16,848 bases of DNA from Clostridia bacterium (GTDB lineage Bacteria > Bacillota > Clostridia > Peptostreptococcales > Anaerovoracaceae), in contig JAKSSQ010000011.1 in the NCBI GenBank assembly GCA_024403005.1, positions 1 through 16,848 of the forward strand, in the 5' to 3' direction. Below the pieces are notes generated by a model. That model searched no databases. It worked only from the letters and a program-made list of their open reading frames with translations, and was not told where the DNA came from. The position numbers and the translations under genes were made by a program. Positions 1 through 7,964 of the stretch are shown in pieces. Each line of letters begins with the position of its first letter. Position 1 is the stretch's first letter.

Positions 1-311
1 TTTAGAATTCTTTGACATTCATAATTTTGCTTGTTGCCAGAACGGATATAACAGTGTATATCTGTTGTCAACTGTTTCATACTGTTTGTCTCTTTTTGTT
101 TTTTGTTGTGAGTATATCTTTCATTCAATCTGGATGTATATTATTCAAGGCTTTCCATCAGACACATTATAAAGAACTGGAATCATAATTTATCCTGATA
201 AGAAGCACAGGCTAAAAGAAGCGCCGGAATTGCAATGATACCAGCGGTTTTATCTTGTTTTAATCTGCACATACTGTATAATAATTTAGTTAAGCAGGGA
301 GGAATAGTTTA
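1..311. other. AT-rich non-coding region upstream of the DUF819 gene
   Basis: No convincing gene is seen here on either strand. The right end holds the promoter and ribosome binding site of the DUF819 gene. The left part contains a short inverted repeat, GATATA at 45-50 and TATATC at 57-62, followed by three CTGTT units beginning at 62, 72 and 82, exactly 10 bp apart. These could be a regulator-binding region, but this is inference. The rest is unremarkable AT-rich sequence. Confidence 0.6.
255..282 (+). promoter_or_regulatory. Predicted sigma-A-type promoter of the DUF819 gene
   Basis: A perfect -10 box TATAAT lies at 277-282, with TTGTTT (3 of 6 matches to the -35 consensus) at 255-260 and a 16-bp spacer. 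Transcription would start near 289, giving a leader of about 23 nt that contains the strong ribosome binding site GGGAGGA at 297-303. The -10 box is strong and the -35 weak, so an activator may contribute. Confidence 0.6.
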
Positions 312-1520
312 ATGACATCATTTATCAGCAGCGAAAACACCTGGGTACTATTCAGTATTCTTGTTATAATTGCAGGCCTTGCAGTCTGGATGGAACAGAG
401 GTTTACCTGGGCAGCAAAGGTTTCCGGATGCGTTCTGGCCCTTATTATGGCCATGATTCTGGCAAATCTGCGCATAATCCCCACCGATGCACCTGCTTAT
501 GACTTCGTATGGTCTTACGTGGTTCCCCTTGCGATCCCCATGCTGCTCTTCCAGGCTAACGTCAAGAAAATCTGGAAGGAATCCGGCAGAGTCCTTGCAA
601 TTTACATAATTTCCGGCATCGGCACCGTCGTCGGCGCATTTGCCGGCTTCTATATCCTCAGAAACCAGATCCCCGATCTCTATAAAATCGCAGCCATGAT
701 GACCGGTTCCTACACCGGCGGCTCCGTAAATCTGGTAGCCATGTCCGACGCTTTCGGCGTAACAGGCGACGTAGTTTCCGCTTCCGTAGTAGCAGACAAT
801 TTGCTCATGGCCCTCTACTTCTTCGCGCTGGTTGCAATTCCTTCGATTAAGTTCTTCGTGACCCAATTCAGCCACCCCTACGAAGATGCTCTTAAGGCCC
901 GCAGAGCTGCAGGCGAATCTGAAAACAATGCAGCCACCTACTGGACAGCCAAGCCCGTTTCCCTGCTGGATATTGCAAAAACAATGGCTATTTCTTTTGC
1001 AATCGTGGCAGTTTCCGTGGAAACAGCAGGTTTCTTTGCAGACGTTATTCCTGCAGACAACTTCTTCCTCGCACTCCTTAACGGACTTTTCGGAAATAAA
1101 TACCTGATTATAACAACTTTAACGGTATTGCTTGCTACGCTGTTGCCCGGCAAGATTGGCACGATTGCAGGCGCTCAGGAAATCGGTACTTTCCTGATTC
1201 ACATATTCTTTGCAGTTATCGGCGTACCGGCTTCCATCTACCTTATCGTTACGCAGGCACCTCTGCTTCTGGTATTCTGCCTTATTGTCGTTGCGCTCAA
1301 CATGCTCTTCTCCTTCGTATTCGGCTGGATCTTTAAGTTCAGCCTGGAAGAAATCTGCGTTGCATCCAACGCGAATATCGGTGGACCCACCACTGCAGCA
1401 GCCTTCGCGATTGCTAAAGGCTGGACAGCCATGGTAGTGCCTTCCCTTCTGGTCGGCACCCTCGGCTACGTAGTAGGAAACTACTACGGTATCTTTATCG
1501 GCACATTCCTGGGCCGCTGA
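312..1520 (+). CDS. DUF819 family integral membrane protein
   Basis: A 402-residue, highly hydrophobic protein with roughly ten predicted membrane segments. It resembles the DUF819 (YjcL-like) family of uncharacterised bacterial membrane proteins, whose members are also about 400 residues. Family-like features seen are the segment P-L-A-I-P-M-L-L-F near residues 72-80, the polar motif T-G-S-Y-T-G-G-S-V-N near 130-140, and a late glycine-rich A-N-I-G-G-P-T-T-A-A-A stretch near 356-366. The two Gly/Thr-rich stretches sit in equivalent places in the two halves, suggesting an internally duplicated transporter fold with a central substrate site; this is inference. The start at ATG 312 is supported by GGGAGGA about 9 nt upstream. 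The gene is monocistronic, with its own promoter and terminator. The substrate is unknown; family assignment is likely and transport function is presumed. Confidence 0.85.
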   Translation: MTSFISSENTWVLFSILVIIAGLAVWMEQRFTWAAKVSGCVLALIMAMILANLRIIPTDAPAYDFVWSYVVPLAIPMLLFQANVKKIWKESGRVLAIYIISGIGTVVGAFAGFYILRNQIPDLYKIAAMMTGSYTGGSVNLVAMSDAFGVTGDVVSASVVADNLLMALYFFALVAIPSIKFFVTQFSHPYEDALKARRAAGESENNAATYWTAKPVSLLDIAKTMAISFAIVAVSVETAGFFADVIPADNFFLALLNGLFGNKYLIITTLTVLLATLLPGKIGTIAGAQEIGTFLIHIFFAVIGVPASIYLIVTQAPLLLVFCLIVVALNMLFSFVFGWIFKFSLEEICVASNANIGGPTTAAAFAIAKGWTAMVVPSLLVGTLGYVVGNYYGIFIGTFLGR

Positions 1521-1537
1521 CAAACTTAAAAAGACAC

Positions 1538-1570
1538 AAAAAAAGGAGACTGCCGAGCAGCCTCCTTTTT
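1538..1570. terminator. Terminator after the DUF819 gene, possibly bidirectional
   Basis: An A-rich left arm ending AAAAGGAGACTGC (1541-1553), a 3-nt loop CGA, and a right arm GCAGCCTCCTTTTT (1557-1570) form a stem with one A/C mismatch. The T-run on the + strand suits intrinsic termination of the DUF819 transcript. The A-run on the left would be a U-run on the - strand, so it may act in both directions. Confidence 0.85.
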
Positions 1571-1674
1571 CAGGAAAAATACTTATGAAAAAATTCTATT
1601 ATCTTCTTGTTTCTTGCAAGTCTATTGTAAATAAAGATTTTGTAGACTTTGTGAAACGAATGTATAGATTACTA

Positions 1675-1714
1675 CAAAAAAGGCCCCGCTTCCCAAAAGA
1701 AGCGAGGCTTTTTT
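1675..1714. terminator. Bidirectional terminator at the end of the dnaE-dinB-lipoprotein operon
   Basis: The arms GCCCCGCTTC (1683-1692) and GAAGCGAGGC (1699-1708) pair with one mismatch around a 6-nt loop. Runs of A on the left and T on the right extend the stem and supply a U-run for either strand. It lies about 25 bp after the lipoprotein stop codon on the - strand and is a second barrier for + strand transcripts leaving the DUF819 gene. Confidence 0.85.
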
Positions 1715-1734
1715 ATTCAGCTCGATTATTCGAA

Positions 1735-2811
1735 TTACTTCATTAAATCGTTGAGAACTGTTGTGTAATTGAGTCCGAGAGCTTCCAGATCTGCAGTATT
1801 TGCGAAGTAGAAGTCGTCTGCGGGCATTGCACCGCCGATGGAAGCAGGGTTCAGTTCGAGGAGAGTTCCGTAGAGTTCTTCGATGATTCCCTTAACTGCT
1901 TCCTTGTCTGTAACGAGCATGATGTTGCATCTGGACATGGCTGCCTTTGCGATGGGTGCAGCGGGTACGATGCCGACTTCTGCAATCTTTTCGCAGGCTG
2001 CATCCTTGTCTGCTGCGATGCCTTCAAGGCTTGCCTGGTACTGGGAGATGAAGTATTCAACGTCTGCTGTGCGCTGTTCTGCAACTTCCTTTCTTGCAAC
2101 GATAACGCCCATTGCCAGGTCGAAGCCGTAAGCTTCCTTCCAGCATTCGTTCAGGTTAATGTCTACGCTGGCATTTTCTGCCTTGCTCTTGCAGGCTGTA
2201 ACCTGGGGTTCGGGAATGAGTGCATAGCCGCCCTTAGCTGCGATTTCGGAAACCGCATCTGCGTGGGAAGCAACCCACTGTACGTCTACGTCGCCTTCTT
2301 CGAGGCCTGCGTTCTGCATGAGAGCTGTGAACGCATATTCGGGAACGCCGCCCTGTCCTGCTGCGTAAACTGTCTTGCCCTTAAGATCTGCCAGATCTGC
2401 AATTGGGTCAACGTTGTTGGAAACCAGGTAGAGAACGCCGCCTGTGTTGACGCCAACCAGCTTAACTCCGCCTTCGGTCTTCTTGTAAAGAGCTGCAGCC
2501 ACGTTGGAAGGTACTGCTGCAACGTCCAGTTCCTGGCTGATTAAAGCTGCCATAATCTGGTCCGGTGCATCGTAAAGATTTACGTAGAAAAGTTCGTCTT
2601 CTCTGTCGAAAAAGCCGATCATGCCCATACCTGTGGGTCCTTTTAATGTGCCGACATTAAGGGAAACCATGAGTTCTGTGGGTACTTCTGCTGTGTTTGT
2701 TTCGGGTTCAGCCGCCGGTTCTTCTGTTTTTCCGCATCCGGCGAACATGCCGATTGCGAGGATGAGTATTAATGCAAGGCTTAAAAGTCTTGTACGTCTA
2801 AACTTCATCAT
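1735..2811 (-). CDS. ABC-type solute-binding lipoprotein, NMT1/SsuA-like
   Basis: A 358-residue secreted lipoprotein. A basic N-terminus (residues 3-8) and a hydrophobic core (9-23) lead to the lipobox F-A-G-C with Cys26 as the lipidated residue. An acidic linker rich in Glu, Pro and Ala follows (27-46). The body looks like a type II periplasmic-binding fold of the NMT1/THI5 and SsuA/TauA class: the segment Q-E-L-D-V-A-A-V-P-S-N, then L-K-G-K-T-V-Y-A-A-G-Q-G-G, is typical of the two lobes. Such proteins deliver thiamine precursors, sulfonates or similar small molecules to an ABC transporter, but the ligand cannot be read here. No permease or ATPase gene lies next to it. Its ATG at 2811 overlaps the last codons of dinB by 14 bp, and its ribosome binding site GGAGGAG is inside dinB, so translation is probably coupled. 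A second ATG immediately follows the first. Confidence 0.85.
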   Translation of the reverse strand: MMKFRRTRLLSLALILILAIGMFAGCGKTEEPAAEPETNTAEVPTELMVSLNVGTLKGPTGMGMIGFFDREDELFYVNLYDAPDQIMAALISQELDVAAVPSNVAAALYKKTEGGVKLVGVNTGGVLYLVSNNVDPIADLADLKGKTVYAAGQGGVPEYAFTALMQNAGLEEGDVDVQWVASHADAVSEIAAKGGYALIPEPQVTACKSKAENASVDINLNECWKEAYGFDLAMGVIVARKEVAEQRTADVEYFISQYQASLEGIAADKDAACEKIAEVGIVPAAPIAKAAMSRCNIMLVTDKEAVKGIIEELYGTLLELNPASIGGAMPADDFYFANTADLEALGLNYTTVLNDLMK

Positions 2812-4042
2812 ATTGGATCTCCTCCGATTCTTTTTCTTTGTACGAAATGCCCAGGTCGTTGCCCAGAACTCCTCCGTACATTATGGAATATTTGCCGAAT
2901 TTGCTGCGAACTGCGTCCAGAGCAGCGTCTACGGCTTCGTTTTTCTTGTGAACCTCTTCGGGCGCACTAAATAAGTTTAACTGTTCTTCCGCTTCGCCGC
3001 AAGAGATATTTATGCCTGTTATTGTGAGCAAACGTATGGGGTCCGGGTAGTGCCAGTTTCTGTCGATGATGGCAAGGGCTGCTTCCGCAATTTCCTTTGA
3101 GCTGTTGACCGCCCTGTCCAGCTGGGTTTGGCGGGTAATGACTCTGAAGTCCGGATCCTTTATGTCCACTTTAATTCCGCCGGCGCGAAGGCCATGCTTT
3201 CTTAATCTTTCCGCAACTCTGTCGGAAAGGGCGAATACCGCGGTCCTAACGTCGTCTCTGCTGCGCAGATTTCTCTTAAAAGTGGTGCCGTTTCCTACGG
3301 ATTTGTATTCTCTTTCGTCTGTATATCTGCTTACCGGTGCGTCGTCCAGGCCGTTGGCATATCTGTAGAGTTCCGTACCGTGCTTTCCGAAAGCGGAAGC
3401 CAGGAACCGCTCGTCTGCCATGGCAATGTCGCCGATGGTGCGGATATTCATGGAAGCAAGCTTTGCGCTTGTGGCTTTTCCTACGAAGAACATTTCACTC
3501 GCAGGAAGAGGCCAGAGCAGCTGTTTGTAATTCTCTCTGGAAATTACCGTAGTTGCGTCGGGCTTTTTGTAGTCGCTTCCCATCTTCGCGAAGACTTTGT
3601 TAAAGGAAACTCCTGCAGAAAGGCGCAGGCCCAGTTCTCTTTTTACGGTTTCGCGGATTTCGTCTGCAAGCTGCTTTCCGTCTTTGCCGAAATGCTTTAA
3701 GCTGCCGGTAACGTCCAGCCAGGATTCGTCGATGGAGAACGGCTCGACAAGATCCGTATACCGCAGATAAATCTTGTTAATTTCCTTGCAGAATTCTTCG
3801 TATTTGTAGTGGTGGCTGGGCAGAAGCACCAGATTGGGGCACTTTCTGCGTGCCTGCCATATGGTTTCGGCAGTCTGCACTTTATATTTTTTAGCTTCTT
3901 CGTTTTTGGCCAGGATTATCCCGTGGCGGCTGCTTGGGTCACCGGAAACGGCTACGGGCCTGCCGGCCAGTTCGGGGTGTTCCAGCAGCTCTACGCTGGC
4001 GAAAAAGCTGTTCATGTCGCAATGGAGTATAGTTCTGTCCAT
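2798..4042 (-). CDS. dinB: DNA polymerase IV (Y-family translesion polymerase)
   Basis: A 414-residue Y-family polymerase that copies damaged templates and extends mismatched ends in the cytoplasm. The N-terminal palm motif has Asp9 in C-D-M-N-S-F-F-A-S-V-E, with Phe14 in the steric-gate position. The catalytic pair Asp105-Glu106 sits in S-I-D-E-S-W-L-D-V. The motif S-A-G-V-S-F-N-K-V-F-A-K-M near 142-154 and the helix-hairpin-helix-like thumb near 184-210 are typical. A little-finger domain follows. Near the C-terminus, Q-L-N-L-F at 354-358 is a canonical sliding-clamp binding peptide. The gene follows dnaE by only 11 bp, so the polymerases are likely co-transcribed. The ATG at 4042 is preceded by a modest AAGGCGG. 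The second Asp of the common D-M-D motif is Asn here, which is frequent in Firmicutes homologues. Confidence 0.95.
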   Translation of the reverse strand: MDRTILHCDMNSFFASVELLEHPELAGRPVAVSGDPSSRHGIILAKNEEAKKYKVQTAETIWQARRKCPNLVLLPSHHYKYEEFCKEINKIYLRYTDLVEPFSIDESWLDVTGSLKHFGKDGKQLADEIRETVKRELGLRLSAGVSFNKVFAKMGSDYKKPDATTVISRENYKQLLWPLPASEMFFVGKATSAKLASMNIRTIGDIAMADERFLASAFGKHGTELYRYANGLDDAPVSRYTDEREYKSVGNGTTFKRNLRSRDDVRTAVFALSDRVAERLRKHGLRAGGIKVDIKDPDFRVITRQTQLDRAVNSSKEIAEAALAIIDRNWHYPDPIRLLTITGINISCGEAEEQLNLFSAPEEVHKKNEAVDAALDAVRSKFGKYSIMYGGVLGNDLGISYKEKESEEIQYDEV

Positions 4043-4053
4043 AGCTTACCGCC

Positions 4054-7000
4054 TTAAGGTCTTATGCAGTCCTGTCCGAAGTTTTCTTTAAGCAGGTTTA
4101 TGAAGTCCGGAGTTGGGTCAACCCAAAGGTCGTAGTCCAGCTTGTACTTGTGGCCTGTAGCCATGACGAGAACCGCTACGGGCATGTCGCCGCGGCTTGT
4201 TCTTGCCAGGTCGCGGAACCTGCGCAGGCCTTCTGCTTCTTCGTATCTGTCGGGAATTACAACCTTGAGCATTGCAGCCTTGGGAACCACGTCGCCCTTG
4301 GGAGCGGAGCCCTCTGCTGCGGACAGCGGCTTAACTTCGTCTGCCAGCATCTTCGGGTTGCCCTCTTCCTTAAGGTCGAGCTTGCCTGTAAGGCATACGA
4401 TGCTGTCCACTTCGATGCAGTCTCTGCAGCGCTCGTAGGTCTTGGGGAAGATTACGACTTCCATAGAGCCGTAGAGGTCTTCCAGGGTTATGAAGGCCAT
4501 GTTCTGGCCCTTCTTCGTAACCAGACCCTTCTTTTCGGTAATGAGGCCTGCCATGGTTACGGTCATACCGTCCTTAATGGAATCGTCCTCTTCGTCTGCA
4601 AGGCGTTCGGTGTTCATGTTTGTAACGTCCAGAATCTTTGCCTTGTATTCGTTTAAGGGGTGGTCTGTAAGGTAAATGCCCAGCATTTCCTTTTCCATCT
4701 GGAGCAGATCCTGCTTGTTGTAGTCTGCTGCGGGGGGCAGCTGGCGGTCCAGCTTAATAACGGGGCCCGCACTTTCCAGACCTGCCATTGCAAAGAGGGA
4801 AACCTGTCCTTCGATGGTGTTCTTTGCTGTGGACTGGGCGGAATCGATGAGTTCGCCGATAACTGCCAGCTTCTGGGCTCTGTTTCCGGGGAAGCAGTCC
4901 AGCGCGCCGGCTTTAATTAAGCTTTCCAGGGCGCCTCTGTTTATGATGTGCACGTCCAGGCCGTCTACGAATTCGAAGATGTCTGCAGGCATGTGGCGCT
5001 GGCGGGCAGCGATGATTTCTTCTACGATGGCTTCGCCTACGTGCTTGACCCCGAGCATGCCGTAGCGGATTTTGCCGTTTTCGGTGCTGAAGTGCTTCAT
5101 TCCGCTGTTTACGTCGGGCTGGAGTACTTCAATACCCATTTCTTCGCAGTTTCTTATGAGGGATGCTACAGCCTTGTTGTCTGCAGGATAGGTCATAAGG
5201 GAAGCCATGAACTGTGCGGGATAGTGCTGTTTGAGCCATGCGGTCTGATAGGCTACAACAGCGTAAGCTGCAGCGTGGGACTTGTTGAAAGCGTAAGCTG
5301 CGAAGCTTGTCATTTCGTCGAAGATAGTATTTGCAACGTCTTCGGATACGCCGTTGCGGATGCATCCGGGTACGTCTATGGTTCCGTCTTCGTTGAGCTT
5401 GCCGTGTACGAAATATTCTCTTTCCTTAGCCATTACGTCGGCCTTCTTCTTGGACATAGCTCTGCGAACCAGGTCGGCACGTCCGTAGGAATAGCCGCCC
5501 AGCTTACGTACGATGTCCATTACCTGTTCCTGGTAAACGATGCATCCGTAAGTCGGAGCGAGAATTGGTTCAAGCTCGGGGCAGAGATACTTGATCTTTT
5601 CCGGGTTCTTCTTGCAGGAAACGTAGGTCGGAATGGAGTCCATCGGACCGGGTCTGTAAAGGGAAATACCGGCTATAAGGTCTTCCAGACAGGTCGGGCC
5701 CAGGTCGCGCATGAACGCGGTCATGCCGCCGGATTCAAGCTGGAAGATACCGGTGGTATTTCCGCTGGAAAGCAGCTGGTATACGCTCTGGTCGTTATAG
5801 TCTATCTTGTTTAAAGCGATTTCCTCGCCTGTGTCTTTCTTTATGAGCTCAAGGCATTCGCGGATGGCTGTAAGGTTTCGAAGACCCAGGAAGTCCATCT
5901 TTAAGAGGCCAAGATGCTCGATTTCGGTCATGGTGAACTGGGTAGCGAGGCCCTTATCCGTCATTACCAGAGGAACGTATTTATCTACGGGATCCTTGGA
6001 AATTACAACGCCTGCAGCGTGGGTGGAAGAGTGGCGGGCCAGACCTTCCAGTACCTTTGCGGTATCTACTACGTTCTTAATCTGGGGATCTTCTTCGTAA
6101 ACCCTTCTGAAGTCCGGGCTCTGTTCCAGAGCCTTTTCCAGAGTAATCTTAAGGTCTTCCGGAATCATCTTGGAGATTTCAAGAGATCTGGAGAAAGGAA
6201 TTTCCATTACCTTTGCAACGTCCTTGAAAACAGCGCGGGCCTTAAGCGTACCGAAAGTGGAAATCTGGGATACGTTGTCAAAGCCGTAAGCTCTCTTTAC
6301 GTATTCGATAACTTCGCCGCGGCGTTCTACGCAGAAGTCCATGTCGATATCGGGCATGGATACACGTTCAATGTTGAGGAAACGCTCGAAAATCAGCTGG
6401 AACTTGATGGGGTCAATGTCCGTAATTTCCATGGTGTAGGAAACGACGGAACCTGCGGCAGAACCTCTGCCGGGACCTACCATGATGCCTTCTCTCTTGG
6501 CGTAGTTTACGAAGTCCCATACGATAAGGAAGTAACCTACGTAGCCCATGGTTTCGATGGTGGAGATTTCGTAAGCCATTCTTTCCTTAAGCTCCGGAGA
6601 AACCGTGGGGGCCAGGGACTGCATGTCTTCGGGCGGTACAGCCGGATGCTGACGGATATTGGAAGGCGTGGGCATGGTTGTGCCGTAGCGGTATTCCAGG
6701 CCGGACCAGCAGAGAAATTCGAAGTACTGGTTTTCCGTGTAGCCGTCGGGAACCTTGCAGACAGGAATGTGGTAGTTGCCGAATTCGAAGTCGAAGTTGC
6801 ACTTATCTACGATTTCCTGGGTAATGTCGCAGGCTTCGGGGATGTCCGCGAAGATGTTGCGCATTTCCTTTTCGCTCTTTAAATAGAACTGGTCATTGGA
6901 GAAGCGCATTCTGTCCGGGTCGGAATAATTGGATTTTGTACCGATGCAGAGCAGAACGTCGTGGGCCTTTGCGTCTTCCTGGTTAATGTAGTGGACGTCG

Positions 7001-7611
7001 TTTGTGGCTACGAGGGGGATGTCCAGCTCTTTGGACAGTTTCTTGAGCATGGGGTTGATTTTGAATTCTTCCTCCAGGCCCTGGTCCTGAATTTCCAGGT
7101 AGAAATTGCCCTTTCCGAAGCAATTGTTAAGGAAAATGGCTTCTTCCTTAGCGCCTTCGTAGTTATCCACTAAGAGTTCGTGCTGAACCTTACCTGCCAG
7201 GCAGGCAGAAAGGCAGATTAAGCCGCTGCTGTACTGCTGAAGCAAATCATGGTCTACACGAGGTTTATAGTAAAAGCCTGTCTTATAGGCTTCGGATACG
7301 ATTTTAATAAGGTTTTCGTAGCCTTCTGCGTCTTTTGCCAGAAGAACCAGATGGCCCTGGCGCTTGTCCAGAGTGCCGTCTTTGTCGAATCTTGTTCTGG
7401 CAGCGGTGTAAACTTCGCAGCCGATAATGGGCTTAATGCCCTGCTTCTGGCACTGCTCGTAGAACTGTACTGCGCCGAACATTACGCCGTGGTCCGTAAT
7501 AGCCATGGCGGACATGCCAAGATCCTTGGCGCGGCTTACCAGCTTATCGATGCGGGCAGCTCCGTCCAGAAGGCTGTATTCTGTATGTACATGTAAGTGT
7601 GAAAAACTCAT
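4054..7611 (-). CDS. dnaE: DNA polymerase III subunit alpha (replicative polymerase)
   Basis: A 1185-residue C-family polymerase, close to the roughly 1160-residue E. coli type. The N-terminal PHP domain keeps all the expected metal ligands: His7 and His9, Asp16, His41, Glu66, His87, Cys137, and Asp205/His207 in T-N-D-V-H-Y. This suggests an active PHP 3'-5' exonuclease, by comparison with DnaE1-type proteins. The palm has G-P-G-R-G-S-A-A-G-S near 379-388, the catalytic aspartates Asp423 and Asp425 in P-D-I-D-M-D-F, and Asp573 in L-L-K-M-D-F-L-G-L. Helix-hairpin-helix and clamp-binding regions should follow, then an OB fold near 1000-1075 and a C-terminal tail. The start at ATG 7611 is supported by GGGAG 5 nt upstream and by the conserved H-L-H-V-H-T-E-Y-S opening. 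It is the first gene of an operon with dinB and a lipoprotein. A PolC may be encoded elsewhere, which cannot be seen here. Confidence 0.98.
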   Translation of the reverse strand: MSFSHLHVHTEYSLLDGAARIDKLVSRAKDLGMSAMAITDHGVMFGAVQFYEQCQKQGIKPIIGCEVYTAARTRFDKDGTLDKRQGHLVLLAKDAEGYENLIKIVSEAYKTGFYYKPRVDHDLLQQYSSGLICLSACLAGKVQHELLVDNYEGAKEEAIFLNNCFGKGNFYLEIQDQGLEEEFKINPMLKKLSKELDIPLVATNDVHYINQEDAKAHDVLLCIGTKSNYSDPDRMRFSNDQFYLKSEKEMRNIFADIPEACDITQEIVDKCNFDFEFGNYHIPVCKVPDGYTENQYFEFLCWSGLEYRYGTTMPTPSNIRQHPAVPPEDMQSLAPTVSPELKERMAYEISTIETMGYVGYFLIVWDFVNYAKREGIMVGPGRGSAAGSVVSYTMEITDIDPIKFQLIFERFLNIERVSMPDIDMDFCVERRGEVIEYVKRAYGFDNVSQISTFGTLKARAVFKDVAKVMEIPFSRSLEISKMIPEDLKITLEKALEQSPDFRRVYEEDPQIKNVVDTAKVLEGLARHSSTHAAGVVISKDPVDKYVPLVMTDKGLATQFTMTEIEHLGLLKMDFLGLRNLTAIRECLELIKKDTGEEIALNKIDYNDQSVYQLLSSGNTTGIFQLESGGMTAFMRDLGPTCLEDLIAGISLYRPGPMDSIPTYVSCKKNPEKIKYLCPELEPILAPTYGCIVYQEQVMDIVRKLGGYSYGRADLVRRAMSKKKADVMAKEREYFVHGKLNEDGTIDVPGCIRNGVSEDVANTIFDEMTSFAAYAFNKSHAAAYAVVAYQTAWLKQHYPAQFMASLMTYPADNKAVASLIRNCEEMGIEVLQPDVNSGMKHFSTENGKIRYGMLGVKHVGEAIVEEIIAARQRHMPADIFEFVDGLDVHIINRGALESLIKAGALDCFPGNRAQKLAVIGELIDSAQSTAKNTIEGQVSLFAMAGLESAGPVIKLDRQLPPAADYNKQDLLQMEKEMLGIYLTDHPLNEYKAKILDVTNMNTERLADEEDDSIKDGMTVTMAGLITEKKGLVTKKGQNMAFITLEDLYGSMEVVIFPKTYERCRDCIEVDSIVCLTGKLDLKEEGNPKMLADEVKPLSAAEGSAPKGDVVPKAAMLKVVIPDRYEEAEGLRRFRDLARTSRGDMPVAVLVMATGHKYKLDYDLWVDPTPDFINLLKENFGQDCIRP

Positions 7612-7659
7612 ATATTCTCCCTTTTAAGCTTCGCGTTTTTCTCCGCGAATAACCATAAT

Positions 7660-7668
7660 ATTTTATCA
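7660..7668 (-). promoter_or_regulatory. Weak candidate promoter (-10 region) of the dnaE operon
   Basis: On the - strand the sequence TGATAAAAT matches an extended -10 (TGn followed by TAAAAT), about 50 bp before the dnaE start. No good -35 is found at 16-18 bp upstream; the best is TTATGG. Treat as tentative. Confidence 0.3.
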
Positions 7669-7802
7669 CAAAACAGGCCTTCCCATAAGGGTAAAAACGA
7701 CTCCGAAAGGAAGGAAATCTTTGTCGAAACCGTCAAACCGAAACTATTTCGCTTTTGGATAGCTTTTGTGATTTTTTCGCAAAATATTCGTGCATCAGAT
7801 TG

Positions 7803-7831
7803 TTGAATATGCAAGGCCAAAGGAGTATTAT
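7803..7831 (+). promoter_or_regulatory. Predicted promoter of atoE
   Basis: TTGAAT at 7803-7808 and TATTAT at 7826-7831 are separated by an ideal 17-bp spacer (4 of 6 and 5 of 6 consensus matches). Transcription would begin near 7838 and produce an unusually long leader of about 130 nt ahead of atoE. A second TATATT at 7941-7946 lacks a good -35 and would leave almost no leader. Confidence 0.55.
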
Positions 7832-7868
7832 TAAATGTGTGTTATTATTGTGATGAAATTAACAAAGT

Positions 7869-7915
7869 AGCCTAAGCCAAATTTTCTTACTATCGTATTC
7901 CATTGGCTCAAGGCT
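7869..7915 (+). promoter_or_regulatory. Hairpin in the atoE leader
   Basis: AGCCTAAGCCAA at 7869-7880 can pair with TTGGCTCAAGGCT at 7903-7915: a 6-bp and a 5-bp helix separated by a small asymmetric bulge, with a 22-nt AT-rich loop. It ends about 55 nt before the start codon and has no T-run, so it is not a terminator. It may be a leader RNA structure or a DNA operator with dyad symmetry. No known riboswitch class is recognised. Confidence 0.35.
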
Positions 7916-7958
7916 GCAGGTTAATTGGGTCACACGCAATTATATTCTATATCTTTTC

Positions 7959-7964
7959 AGGAGG
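7959..7964 (+). promoter_or_regulatory. Ribosome binding site that fixes the atoE start
   Basis: A perfect AGGAGG lies 5 nt before ATG 7970. The longer open frame beginning at 7925 has no such signal and would add 15 residues unlike the family N-terminus, so the start at 7970 is preferred. Confidence 0.85.

Noticed and set aside
11..39. TTGACA at 11-16 as a -35 box
   Set aside because: No -10-like sequence lies 16-18 bp downstream, and no gene begins at a suitable distance.
1618..1649. Inverted repeat AAGTCTA/TAGACTT with an 18-nt AT-rich loop
   Set aside because: Only 7 bp with a long loop, no T-run, located between two clear terminators; likely chance in AT-rich DNA.
1585..1746. 53-residue open frame on the + strand starting M-K-K-F-Y-Y-L-L, with AGGA 9 nt upstream
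   Set aside because: It reads straight through the bidirectional terminator hairpin and ends inside the convergent lipoprotein gene; composition is that of AT-rich intergenic DNA.
4948..6882. Two long + strand open frames (288 and 322 residues) antisense to dnaE
   Set aside because: They are shadows of the dnaE coding frame, with low-complexity Val/Gly/Phe-rich translations and no family resemblance.
7608..7820. 70-residue - strand frame ending with an ATGA overlap on the dnaE start
   Set aside because: It starts at TTG with no ribosome binding site, has no internal ATG, resembles no known protein and covers the likely promoter region of dnaE.
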